Source: Pseudomonas uvaldensis (GTDB lineage: Bacteria > Pseudomonadota > Gammaproteobacteria > Pseudomonadales > Pseudomonadaceae). Taken from it: a DNA stretch of 64,000 nucleotides. Positions 41,019-48,863 of this stretch are shown piece by piece. The stretch covers positions 186,001-250,000 of the forward strand of contig NZ_JAIWKS010000003.1 in NCBI RefSeq assembly GCF_021271205.1. Direction: 5' to 3'. Within the stretch, counting starts at the first letter, position 1; each line of letters opens with the position of its first letter. Position numbers and translations under genes: made by a program. The notes beneath the pieces were generated by a model, which ran no database searches, was not told the origin of the DNA, and saw nothing but the letters and a program-made list of their open reading frames with translations.

Positions 41019-42216
41019 GCTATTCGCGGGGGCGGGTGGCCTTGCCATGGGATGTGAAATATCTGGATTTTCACATCTGGCCGTCGTCGAGTGGGACAGG
41101 TGGGCTTGCGATACTGTTCGTGAAAACCAAAAGCGTGGCTATCCCCTGGTGCACCACTGGAAGCTACATGAAGGTGATGTGCGCGGTTTTGACTGGAGCA
41201 GCATTCCTGAAGGTATTGAGCTGCTTGCGGGTGGTCCTCCTTGTCAACCGTTCTCCATCGGCGGTAAACATGGCGCGTACGATGATAGCCGCGACATGTT
41301 TCCCGCAACTGTTGAAATCATCCGAAAATTAAAGCCGAAGGCGTTCATCGTCGAAAATGTGAAAGGGCTAACGCGAGCTGCTTTCGCTAATTACTACCAG
41401 TACATTTTGCTCCAGCTTGAGTTCCCAGAATTGCCACGTCGAAAAGACGAGGGTTGGCATGATCATTTGATGCGCCTGCAAGCTGAGCGAACCTCGGGTA
41501 AGCGCAAGGGTAAGGGTCACACCTACAACGTTGTGCCGACACTTGTGAATGCCGCTGATTATGGTGTTCCACAGAAACGGGAGCGGGTTTTCATCGTTGG
41601 TTTTAGGGACGATCTCGGAGTTGAATGGTCCTTTCCTGAAGAAACTCACAGCTATGATGCGTTGTTGCATTCACAGTGGGTCACCGGGGAATACTGGGCT
41701 AGGCATGGTCTCAAAATGCCAGAAGTACCTACCAAGCTTTTGTCACGTGTCCGGAAGCTTAGGAGCGATCTGCTTCCCATGGATAAGGCACCGTGGAGGA
41801 CCGTTCGTGATGCGATTGCCGATCTTCCCGATCCTGAAACCAAGGCTGCATTGAAAGTGCCTAACCATACCTTCCAGGGCGGTGCTCGCTCATACCCAGG
41901 GCACACCGGTAGCCCGTTGGATTTACCAGCCAAAACTCTGAAAGCTGGCGACCATGGCGTACCGGGTGGCGAAAATATGTTGGTCAAGCCAAATGGCGAT
42001 GTGCGTTATTTCACTGTGCGTGAAAGCGCTCGTATTCAAACCTTCCCAGACGGCTTCCGGTTCCATGGAAGCTGGTCCGAAACGATGCGACAGCTTGGTA
42101 ATGCGGTACCAGTATTACTAGCGCAGCACGTGGCTTCGAGTGTTGCGGAAAAGCTAGCAATTGCTGAGATCATCCGTATCCAAAAAACCGTCAAGAAGGT
42201 GGTAAACGTCGCATGA
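41005..42216 (+). CDS. DNA (cytosine-5) methyltransferase
   Basis: A 403-residue C5-methyltransferase. Motif I is FAGAGGLAMG, motif IV GGPPCQPFS with catalytic Cys80, motif VI ENVKG, motif VIII QKRERVFIVG and motifs IX-X RESARIQTFPDGF...QLGNAVPVLLA. ATG 41005 has GGGGGAA upstream. It protects host DNA against the endonuclease encoded next. The target sequence is set by the variable region (about 230-320); by the partner it may be CCGCGG. It overlaps both neighbours. Confidence 0.94.
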   Translation: MKSVELFAGAGGLAMGCEISGFSHLAVVEWDRWACDTVRENQKRGYPLVHHWKLHEGDVRGFDWSSIPEGIELLAGGPPCQPFSIGGKHGAYDDSRDMFPATVEIIRKLKPKAFIVENVKGLTRAAFANYYQYILLQLEFPELPRRKDEGWHDHLMRLQAERTSGKRKGKGHTYNVVPTLVNAADYGVPQKRERVFIVGFRDDLGVEWSFPEETHSYDALLHSQWVTGEYWARHGLKMPEVPTKLLSRVRKLRSDLLPMDKAPWRTVRDAIADLPDPETKAALKVPNHTFQGGARSYPGHTGSPLDLPAKTLKAGDHGVPGGENMLVKPNGDVRYFTVRESARIQTFPDGFRFHGSWSETMRQLGNAVPVLLAQHVASSVAEKLAIAEIIRIQKTVKKVVNVA

Positions 42217-42863
42217 CGGGCAAGGTTATTCCATTCAATCCGTTGGACAAGAAAAACCTAGGCGCCAGCGTTGCCGAAGCGTTGCTATCCAAGGAGGTTC
42301 ACCCACTAGGCGCATTACCTGCGTTCGATGGGGCGGGGGTGTATGCGATTTACTACACTGGTGACTTTCCGGCATATGCGCGGTTAGCGTTATTGAACCA
42401 AAATGGGCAGTTCATGCTGCCGATTTACGTAGGCAAGGCTGTTCCTGCCGGTGCCCGAATGGGCGGCGATTTAGGATCGTCACCTGGAAAGGTTCTACAT
42501 AAGCGATTGAAAGAACACGCTGACAGTATTCGAGCGGCTGAGAACCTGAATCTCGATGATTTCCACTGCCGTTTTTTGGTCGTGGACGACATTTGGATTC
42601 CATTGGGTGAATCGCTAATTATCGCGAGATTTACCCCCGTGTGGAATTCGCTAATTGATGGCTTCGGCAACCACAACCCTGGGAAGGGGCGCCATGCTGG
42701 GATGCGTCCGCGCTGGGACGTGTTACATCCAGGGCGATCATGGGCAATGAATCTTGCTGAGCGGCATGAGAAAGCGAAGGACATTGCAGACGACGCTGCT
42801 ACTTATCTTCGTGAGCGAGCCCCAAGCCTCTCTACTCAATTCATTAAAGCGGAAGGCGAATAG
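42213..42863 (+). CDS. Type II restriction endonuclease, Eco29kI-like (GIY-YIG)
   Basis: A 216-residue nuclease close in length to R.Eco29kI. The GIY-YIG core is seen as GVYAIYYTG (42-50) and IYVGK (71-75), followed by HKRLKEH (Arg98, His102), Glu133 and Asn145, in the order and spacing known for Eco29kI-type enzymes. That family cuts CCGCGG. It overlaps the methyltransferase by 4 bp (ATGA), so methylase translation comes first. Confidence 0.85.
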   Translation: MTGKVIPFNPLDKKNLGASVAEALLSKEVHPLGALPAFDGAGVYAIYYTGDFPAYARLALLNQNGQFMLPIYVGKAVPAGARMGGDLGSSPGKVLHKRLKEHADSIRAAENLNLDDFHCRFLVVDDIWIPLGESLIIARFTPVWNSLIDGFGNHNPGKGRHAGMRPRWDVLHPGRSWAMNLAERHEKAKDIADDAATYLRERAPSLSTQFIKAEGE

Positions 42864-43054
42864 CTGCTCTCCAGGCAGCTAGTATCTTTGCCATCGCGCC
42901 CAATCGCTTAACCGCCTAATTTTAAGACCCGTGCAACTCGCCATGTAATCATGGTGGGTTGTCTTGTGATGGCCTATAGACATCTACGGCGTAATGGAAT
43001 ACGGTGCAGAAAACTGCTTATTCATAGTGGCTTGAGCGAAGGGATCATGACTCA

Positions 43055-43639
43055 ATGCGAATACATGAAAGTAGAGAGAAGTTTGAGTTATATATACTTT
43101 CTCTATGGTTTTTATTCCTGCTGATTATAGTAATTACAGTTGATATTCCGTTTTGTTATGGTGATAAATGTAAATTTATCGGATTTTCATCATTGCTTAC
43201 GCGGAATTTCGTTTCTGTCATTGCCTTCGCTTTTTTACTTTTCGGCACGATGTATTATTTTCGGTTTGATTATCGTATTGCGGGAACTAAAAGTATCGCG
43301 GCGAGAGTGATTAAAATCGAAGATGTGAATTATGAGCATCTTACGTTTTTAACTACCTATATTATTCCGTTGATTTGTTTTAATTTGACGAGTGCAAGAT
43401 ATCTGCTTGCCCTGGGAGTTTTGCTGTTTATCATCGGCGTTATATACGTTAAGACTGATAAATTTTATGCTAATCCGACTTTGGCGGTACTTGGTTTTAG
43501 GGTATATAAAGTAAACTTGCAGACGCGCGTGGGGTTGGTGGAAGGTGCAGTGGTTATTTCAAAAGAACGCTTGGCTGTGGGGGACCAGATAAGTCGCTTG
43601 AGCCTGGATGATAAAGTCTTTTTCGTAAGGAAAGCGTAA
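43055..43639 (+). CDS. kwaA: Kiwa anti-phage membrane protein KwaA-like
   Basis: A 194-residue protein with four hydrophobic helices (about 12-30, 50-66, 95-110, 115-132) and a soluble C-terminal beta-rich tail. Size, topology and the 1-bp overlap with a DUF4868 gene match KwaA of the Kiwa defence system, in which KwaA is the inner-membrane sensor of phage attack. The sequence itself is weakly diagnostic; identification rests largely on the partner gene. The gene is strikingly AT-rich, a sign of recent transfer. Confidence 0.75.
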   Translation: MRIHESREKFELYILSLWFLFLLIIVITVDIPFCYGDKCKFIGFSSLLTRNFVSVIAFAFLLFGTMYYFRFDYRIAGTKSIAARVIKIEDVNYEHLTFLTTYIIPLICFNLTSARYLLALGVLLFIIGVIYVKTDKFYANPTLAVLGFRVYKVNLQTRVGLVEGAVVISKERLAVGDQISRLSLDDKVFFVRKA

Positions 43640-44622
43640 TGACTATAGATGAGTTGAAAGCGCAGATATCAGCGGTTACTGCCGATGGATGTGGGGCTGA
43701 AATCTATTTTCTTTTAGAGTCCGACGATGGCATGCAGGTAAAAAAAGCTGATATTGATGAGGTTCCACAATCTGAGTTGACTAGTATGTTCGTTGATGCG
43801 ATAACGAACAAGATTCTACTGAATGATGATCTTTCCTTGATTGAGCTTTCGAGCGCCGATGATCGTAGAGAAACGGTTTATCATTATGATCTTCCTGATA
43901 TCCCTTCTGAATTACAACACTTGAGAAGCATCATTGCGGCTGATAATTTTGACGAGTTTTCTTTCGCTGAAGATAGGCTTAATAATCTTGAGGGTATATT
44001 GATTTTGCTCGGTAATGCAGAACATCAGATGGCGTTGTATAAGTATCAGTACCCTGTTGCTTTGCTGCGTAAAGATACAGGCTTCAATTTGATGCGTGCT
44101 CGGGGTAGTAATAGATTCAAAAAGCTCGATGAAGATGTGCTGAAAATTAATGCGAAGTTTGAGTTTTTCAAGATAGGTGGGCAGTATTATATTCTTGACT
44201 TGAAAGCGTTGGAGCGTTTCTTTGGGTTTCATGATGCCATCAAGAATATAGCCACTCAAGGCATTGAAAATATCAGGCAAGCGGATTTGGTTGAAAGCGT
44301 ACAAGTGTTTTCTGATAGGCTGGATGATATTTCATTTTCGAGAAAACTAGTAAAGGCGGCTAGCTCTTCTCCGGTTCTTAATTTGATACCTAATGCAGAC
44401 GTTATCAGCTTTGCGAGTACGCATCCGGCATTGCGTGGACGATTCAAATTCACAGCTGATGGAGAGCGGTTTAGTTTGCGCACTAAAAAATCTCAGGGAT
44501 TGTTTTTGAAGCTATTGAATGATGACTTTCTTCAGTCTGAGCTTACTAAGCGATACTATGATAGTTTGGCAAAAGATGCTATTGATGCGGGAGTGGCAGA
44601 TGCCGTTGCCGAGGCGGTATGA
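43639..44622 (+). CDS. kwaB: Kiwa anti-phage protein KwaB-like (DUF4868)
   Basis: A 327-residue soluble protein with the pattern of DUF4868: ILILLGNAEHQMALYKYQYP, then LRKDTGFNL, DEDVLKINAKFEFFKIGGQY and YILDLKALERFFGF. KwaB is about 315 residues, binds DNA and blocks phage replication after KwaA signals. Its start (TAATG) overlaps the kwaA stop. AT-rich codon use like kwaA. Identification is from remembered family features without a search. Confidence 0.8.
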   Translation: MTIDELKAQISAVTADGCGAEIYFLLESDDGMQVKKADIDEVPQSELTSMFVDAITNKILLNDDLSLIELSSADDRRETVYHYDLPDIPSELQHLRSIIAADNFDEFSFAEDRLNNLEGILILLGNAEHQMALYKYQYPVALLRKDTGFNLMRARGSNRFKKLDEDVLKINAKFEFFKIGGQYYILDLKALERFFGFHDAIKNIATQGIENIRQADLVESVQVFSDRLDDISFSRKLVKAASSSPVLNLIPNADVISFASTHPALRGRFKFTADGERFSLRTKKSQGLFLKLLNDDFLQSELTKRYYDSLAKDAIDAGVADAVAEAV

Positions 44623-44635
44623 TTTTCGAAGATGT

Positions 44636-44656
44636 TGACCCTGCTTAGTAGGGTCA
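44636..44656 (+). terminator. Hairpin after kwaB
   Basis: TGACCCT pairs with AGGGTCA around GCTTAGT, 14 bp after the kwaB stop. No clear T run, so termination is likely but not certain. Confidence 0.5.
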
Positions 44657-44864
44657 TTTGAGGTGAATTTCTATCTAAAAAGTGACCATCTATACACATC
44701 GAGCGGACCGGGCAGGTAATGGGCGTAGTTTTTTAGAGTAAATCTAGCTTCCAAGTTCAGTTTCTTACTCGCACTTTTAGAGGGGCGAAGTGCGTCGTTA
44801 ACGCAACTTAATATCCCTATGGGGCCAGAATGCTGTTTAGGCCAAAAATAGGGAGGTATTGAAT

Positions 44865-45449
44865 TTAAGCCCCCGGCAGCCCGCCAACGTGCCAGTGTCG
44901 TTTTACCGTTGCAATACCAATCCCTAATTCTGATGCAGCCTGGGTCTGTGTATATCCTTGTGCCTTCAATTGTTGAACGCTTGCAGTGGTTTTCACCGCG
45001 ACTGGACGACCCAATTTCTTTCCTTCGGCTTTTGCACGCTTCAAGCCTTGCTGGGTACGTTCGACCAGCAGATCACGTTCAAATTCGGCGACCGCTCCAA
45101 GGACTTGCATTGTCATTTTCCCTGCCGCAGAGGTTAAGTCAACACCTCCTAGAGCTAGGCAATGGACGCGGACTCCATTATTTGCCAACCCCTCAACTGT
45201 CTGGCGCACGTCCATTGCATTTCGGCCCAGACGATCAAGCTTGGTAACGATTAAAACGTCACCCGACTCTATTCGGTCAAGTAGCTTTTGAAATCCTGGA
45301 CGTTCTGACGCAGCAATGCTGCCCGAAATTGTTTCTTCAACAACGCGGTTCGGTTGGATATCAAAACCCGCAGATTTCACTTCTTGAACTTGGTTTTCGG
45401 TGATCTGGCTCGCGGTACTCACTCGGCAGTAGAGAAACGTTCGTGACAT
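44865..45449 (-). CDS. Serine recombinase (resolvase/invertase family)
   Basis: A 194-residue small serine recombinase. The nucleophile is Ser11 in [20 protein letters not shown] and the arginine-rich [14 protein letters not shown] helix are in place, and a C-terminal helix-turn-helix ([20 protein letters not shown]) ends it. It could resolve or invert DNA at a site near its own start. All catalytic residues appear intact, unlike the tyrosine integrase of the island. Confidence 0.92.
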   Translation of the reverse strand: MSRTFLYCRVSTASQITENQVQEVKSAGFDIQPNRVVEETISGSIAASERPGFQKLLDRIESGDVLIVTKLDRLGRNAMDVRQTVEGLANNGVRVHCLALGGVDLTSAAGKMTMQVLGAVAEFERDLLVERTQQGLKRAKAEGKKLGRPVAVKTTASVQQLKAQGYTQTQAASELGIGIATVKRHWHVGGLPGA

Positions 45450-45466
45450 GAGTTGATCCCTGTTTC

Positions 45467-45508
45467 GGTATCATAAAAGGTAGTATCACATTACCATGGT
45501 ATCAAAAA
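45467..45508. promoter_or_regulatory. Candidate serine-recombinase site
   Basis: Three GTATCA copies (starting near 45468, 45482 and 45499), two of them in GGTATCATAAA and GGTATCAAAAA, lie just upstream of the recombinase start. Such clustered repeats suit a res/operator site and overlap its expected promoter. Confidence 0.4.
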
Positions 45509-45630
45509 TCGTCAAGGGGTAATTTGTTATGCCTAAACCACTGGGATTTTTAAGGGCTCGTAAATCGGTCGTTAGATGATGCGCTGCTATTATCAGCACG
45601 CTAAATCTAGGTTTTGATAAGGAGCAAGCG

Positions 45631-46590
45631 TTGGATACTGAATTGGAAGCTTTAAGGCCCAAGGGCAAATGGATGATCATCGATTGCGTGGAGGAAGCGG
45701 GTATCGATGTCAGTGCGTGGAGCTTCAGAAAGAAAGACGGTCAACCGGTCGCTTTGCCCCAGTCCAATGGTGGGTACTGCTACGAATGGTCTTTTCGCAA
45801 CTATAACGAGCGTATATTTTTGCTATGCGTCTGGTTCGAAGAGCTACGAGTGGATGACCGGGGACGAGTTCACTTTTCGGGCAACCTAGCTTCCTATGCC
45901 GATACGTTGATCAGGCAACTCGAAAAAGCCCCCAAAAATAGAAGCCGCACTATCAAGGACCCACGCATTAGTCGTGCGCAGCATTTCAACTCGACAGTTC
46001 AGCTTGCCTACATGAATTCAGTCCCTGTACGTGTGGTGATCGTGTCAGGACCTGTCCGCGAGATAGAAGACATTGATTCTGGGAATGACCGTGCTGTTGG
46101 TCGTTACTTAGATAGCGAATCTTGGACGGTGGAGCGCTTTGATAAAGACACTGGTGATATTGTCCTGGTTCGCGGATGGATTTCTGATCAGCCTTTAGGC
46201 ACAGCGGGTTGTGAAGGGGAGGACGCAGCAGGTCTTGCCATTGCAGATGGACAGGTAATGTGCGATCAATTTCGGGAGGGAAACCGCTCTGAGGCCTATA
46301 CGTACAATGGTGTTCAACGGTACCGAGATCCGAAGGTACGTGCGCTTGTACTGGCAAGATCGGGGGGCACATGTGAGCTGACGAGCGCTCCAGGTTTCAA
46401 AATGGCAAACGGCGGCATTTATTTAGAAACTCACCATATTGTCCCGCTTTCGGAGGGAGGAGCTGACGCAATCGAAAATGTCATAGCACTGTCCGCCGAT
46501 GCCCATCGTCGAGCGCACTATGCTGTGGATCGCGAGGATTTGCGACGACAGTGCCTCGAAATTGTTGCGGAACGCATGAGGTCTTTATAG
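45631..46590 (+). CDS. HNH endonuclease with uncharacterised N-terminal domain
   Basis: A 319-residue protein. The C-terminal HNH domain (about 230-300) shows RSGGTCELT, LETHHIVPLSEGGADAIENVI and HRRAHYA. The N-terminal 180 residues (CYEWSF, LLCVWFEEL, MNSVPVRVVIVSG) form a separate domain I cannot name, perhaps DNA recognition. The start is TTG at 45631: AAGGAG at 45619-45624 is ideally placed and no ATG fits. A role in restriction of foreign or modified DNA is suggested by the island context. Confidence 0.8.
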   Translation: MDTELEALRPKGKWMIIDCVEEAGIDVSAWSFRKKDGQPVALPQSNGGYCYEWSFRNYNERIFLLCVWFEELRVDDRGRVHFSGNLASYADTLIRQLEKAPKNRSRTIKDPRISRAQHFNSTVQLAYMNSVPVRVVIVSGPVREIEDIDSGNDRAVGRYLDSESWTVERFDKDTGDIVLVRGWISDQPLGTAGCEGEDAAGLAIADGQVMCDQFREGNRSEAYTYNGVQRYRDPKVRALVLARSGGTCELTSAPGFKMANGGIYLETHHIVPLSEGGADAIENVIALSADAHRRAHYAVDREDLRRQCLEIVAERMRSL

Positions 46591-46650
46591 GCGTGAGCGG
46601 CGCAGGTGAGCCTGTATTGGGAGTCAAGGACAAAACATAAGCCTCCGCAA

Positions 46651-46890
46651 CTACTGGTGGCGAGTCAGCTCTATTTCCAGTTCAGATATGAGAGTGGACG
46701 GCAGGCAGTGTAGGGCTTGTGCAAGCTTGAAAACTACGGCAATAGTAGGGTGGTGAATCCCCCGTTCTATCAAGCTGACGTAGTTACGCTGCACATCAGC
46801 ATCATGTGCTAGCTGCTCTTGGGTCAGCCCGGCCTCCTTGCGTTTTTGGCGTAGTACCTTTCCGAAAGCTAAGCCGATATCCACGTGCAC
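46651..46890 (-). CDS. XRE family helix-turn-helix regulator
   Basis: A 79-residue Cro/CI-type protein: FGKVLRQKRKEAGLTQEQLA, HDADVQRNYVSLIERG and TIAVVFKLAQALH form the HTH. Size equals that of restriction-modification controller proteins, but it is 4 kb from the R-M genes. The start is GTG at 46890. It faces a small membrane-protein gene across a region with a perfect 16-bp palindrome. Confidence 0.85.
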   Translation of the reverse strand: MHVDIGLAFGKVLRQKRKEAGLTQEQLAHDADVQRNYVSLIERGIHHPTIAVVFKLAQALHCLPSTLISELEIELTRHQ

Positions 46891-46891
46891 A

Positions 46892-46912
46892 GATCCATCT
46901 CAAAGATGGATC
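46892..46912. promoter_or_regulatory. Hairpin at the XRE gene start
   Basis: GATCCATCT pairs with AGATGGATC around CAA, immediately upstream of the XRE start codon. In RNA it could sequester the ribosome site; as DNA it could be an operator. Confidence 0.45.
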
Positions 46913-46940
46913 ACTGTCCGCGATGGTCGTGCATTCGTCC

Positions 46941-46956
46941 TCACAGTATACTGTGA
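46941..46956. promoter_or_regulatory. Perfect 16-bp palindrome, probable XRE operator
   Basis: TCACAGTATACTGTGA is a perfect palindrome in the divergent intergenic region between the XRE gene and the small membrane-protein gene. It has the size and symmetry of a CI/Cro-type dimer site. Confidence 0.65.
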
Positions 46957-46992
46957 ATATTGACTCTAAAAACACAGCCTCTGAGGTACCAA

Positions 46993-47217
46993 ATGAAGCT
47001 ATACATCGCCATGTTCGTTGCAACGCTTAGCATGCCATTGGCCAGCATGGCCGGCATTTTTGCCATGGAACTGGGTTATGTCTGGAATATCCGGCAGGCA
47101 CTGGGTGTTGGCGTCTTAGTGGGCTCTGTGCTGCTGTTGGTGGCGTTGATCTTGTTTTTAGCCGGCGTTCCCTCGACCTTGCAGCGTCTGCGTGCGCGAG
47201 CCCGTCCCCACGAGTAA
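46993..47217 (+). CDS. Small two-helix membrane protein
   Basis: A 74-residue protein with two hydrophobic segments (YIAMFVATLSMPLASMAGIF and LGVGVLVGSVLLLVALILF) and a basic tail. ATG 46993 follows a GAGGT site. Function unknown. It diverges from the XRE regulator and precedes the TolA-C-like gene by 104 bp, so it may be regulated by the palindrome. Confidence 0.65.
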   Translation: MKLYIAMFVATLSMPLASMAGIFAMELGYVWNIRQALGVGVLVGSVLLLVALILFLAGVPSTLQRLRARARPHE

Positions 47218-47321
47218 ACCAGTCGCCGAATCAATGCTGCTTCTCGTTGGGGCTGGCCGTGCGGCGGGGTCTACGGTGACGGTATAGGCAAACACAACCT
47301 GATCAACGTAAGAGGAAACAA

Positions 47322-48149
47322 ATGAGATATTCCTTGATTGTCGCGCTGTGGTCGGTCTCATGCTGGGCTCAAGCTGCCTACGATAATGGTGCATCGAGCT
47401 ATTTCAATACACGCTTACTGAACGTTGTCGAAACGACAGATTGGAATTTCTCCAAGGCCATAAACCCCACTCAAATTTTCAAAGACTGGGAAGCAAATCA
47501 GCCGCGTGCAGAAATCAAATATGCCAAACCTGGGCTCTACCACGGTCGTATCGGTAAAATCGTAGCGGACAATGGTAATGCAAATTTTATTTTGGATTAC
47601 GGTAAGAAAACTGCTGTGACAGCGGTTTTAGCGCCAACTCAGGCCGCATCATGGGTAGTTGTGGGAGGCCAATTGAAGGGCGGTGAATTGCAGACGAACC
47701 GCGATTTTGCCGCTGGTATCGATGTGGGCCGCGAAATGTTCTTTCATTGCATGAGGGTCGAATTTGGTATTGGGGTTTACCTCGTTAACTGCATCGCTCT
47801 TCCGCCGAACATCGCCTTGGGCAAGGCTCGACCAGAGGTGATCTACGACATGGATGTTGCTGTGGGTTTCGAAGACTTGATCAAGGCCAGAGCTGCCGAA
47901 GGATGGGCTCGTCCGCCAAGTGCACGGCGTGGCATGGCCACAACAGTTCAAATTAGCATGCAAGTCGACGGGACCATAATGTCGACTGAAATCACGAAAT
48001 CAAGCGGTGACGTTCCATATGACCATTCTGTGATGGCAGCCATTCGGAATATTGGGCGATTGAGCGAAGTCCAAGATATGAGGCCGAGCGATATCAATGC
48101 GCACCGTTCATTCAGCATGACATTTACACCTGATGATTTGTCTTTATAA
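47322..48149 (+). CDS. Secreted protein with TolA-C/TonB-like C-terminal domain
   Basis: A 275-residue protein with a signal peptide (MRYSLIVALWSVSCWAQAA), a middle part resembling an OB-fold (GLYHGRIGKIVADNGNANFILDYG) and a C-terminal domain of TolA/TonB type (GWARPPSARRGMATTVQISMQVDGTI, then YDHSVMAAIRNIGRL). It has no membrane anchor of the TolA kind beyond the signal. TolA domain III is the co-receptor of filamentous phages and colicins, so a decoy or superinfection role is conceivable; this is inference. A good AAGAGGAA site precedes the ATG. Confidence 0.65.
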   Translation: MRYSLIVALWSVSCWAQAAYDNGASSYFNTRLLNVVETTDWNFSKAINPTQIFKDWEANQPRAEIKYAKPGLYHGRIGKIVADNGNANFILDYGKKTAVTAVLAPTQAASWVVVGGQLKGGELQTNRDFAAGIDVGREMFFHCMRVEFGIGVYLVNCIALPPNIALGKARPEVIYDMDVAVGFEDLIKARAAEGWARPPSARRGMATTVQISMQVDGTIMSTEITKSSGDVPYDHSVMAAIRNIGRLSEVQDMRPSDINAHRSFSMTFTPDDLSL

Positions 48150-48863
48150 CTGGAGTTGCGGCCTGTTCGTTCGGCATCCGACTTATGAAAAATGCCAAGC
48201 CTAAGACCATTCCCCGAAAGACCGAATGATGTGGTCAGCTTACAAAGCTAGCCGGTACGTTCTACCAGCTAGCTGCTACCCGTACCTGATGGCACCAATA
48301 TGTAAATCTTCGATAATCTCCAGTTTTCTGTACGGCATCCAAGTATGTTCGGCTTCGTTAACGCGGGTTAACCCCACCCTAGTGCGTTTGAAAACGTCCA
48401 AACGGCCAAGTATGTATGGTATGACCAGCGTTGGTTATACCAGTCCCAGTGCGCTTGGAAGGGGCTGAACGATATGGGATGACCCAATATGTTCGGCATG
48501 GTCAACGTGGGTTAATCCTGTTCTAGTGCGTTTGGAACGGTCCGAATGGTATAGGGTAACCAAATATGTTCGGTACCTTGTAGGATATTGTATTAGCTTT
48601 GGATCGAGTATATCGAACTTTACTGGAACAAATGAGTTCACGACGCGTAGCGAGTTTTCCTTGCGTAGCAAGGGAACAGATCATGATTGTATTGTTATTA
48701 ATAATCTTTAATTATTCTGACTATTCTCCGCATACGCTTCGAATCGTTCGCGTTCGCTCACGAATAACTTTGACTTTGCTGTTGGTGGTTTTTTGGGAGA
48801 TTCCTTAAAGACCTTTAAGGAAATTCCCAAATTTTGGACCAGAACCAAAATCAATTATCGTCG
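48150..48863. other. Gene-free stretch in the island
   Basis: 714 bp without a supportable gene between the TolA-C-like gene and the helicase remnant; short frames here lack ribosome sites. Its centre holds the tandem repeats at 48344-48590; the rest is AT-rich. Confidence 0.6.
48344..48590. repeat. Degenerate ~77-bp tandem repeats
   Basis: Units begin with TATGTTCGG or TATGTATGG at 48344 (67 bp), 48411 (77 bp), 48488 (77 bp) and 48565 (partial). Shared internal landmarks are a GTTAAC-like/GGTTA block, CAGTGCG or TAGTGCG, TTGGAA and an AA(C/T)GGTAT-type end. Each unit contains short inverted segments. They do not code. Purpose unknown. Confidence 0.65.

Noticed and set aside
46651..46890. 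XRE gene as the controller protein of the restriction-modification genes
   Set aside because: It is 3.8 kb away and the R-M genes have no copy of its palindrome upstream; a local target is more likely.
48344..48590. CRISPR array or tRNA cluster
   Set aside because: Whole units repeat with drift rather than constant repeats with unique spacers, no cas genes are present, and no cloverleaf with an anticodon arm could be drawn.
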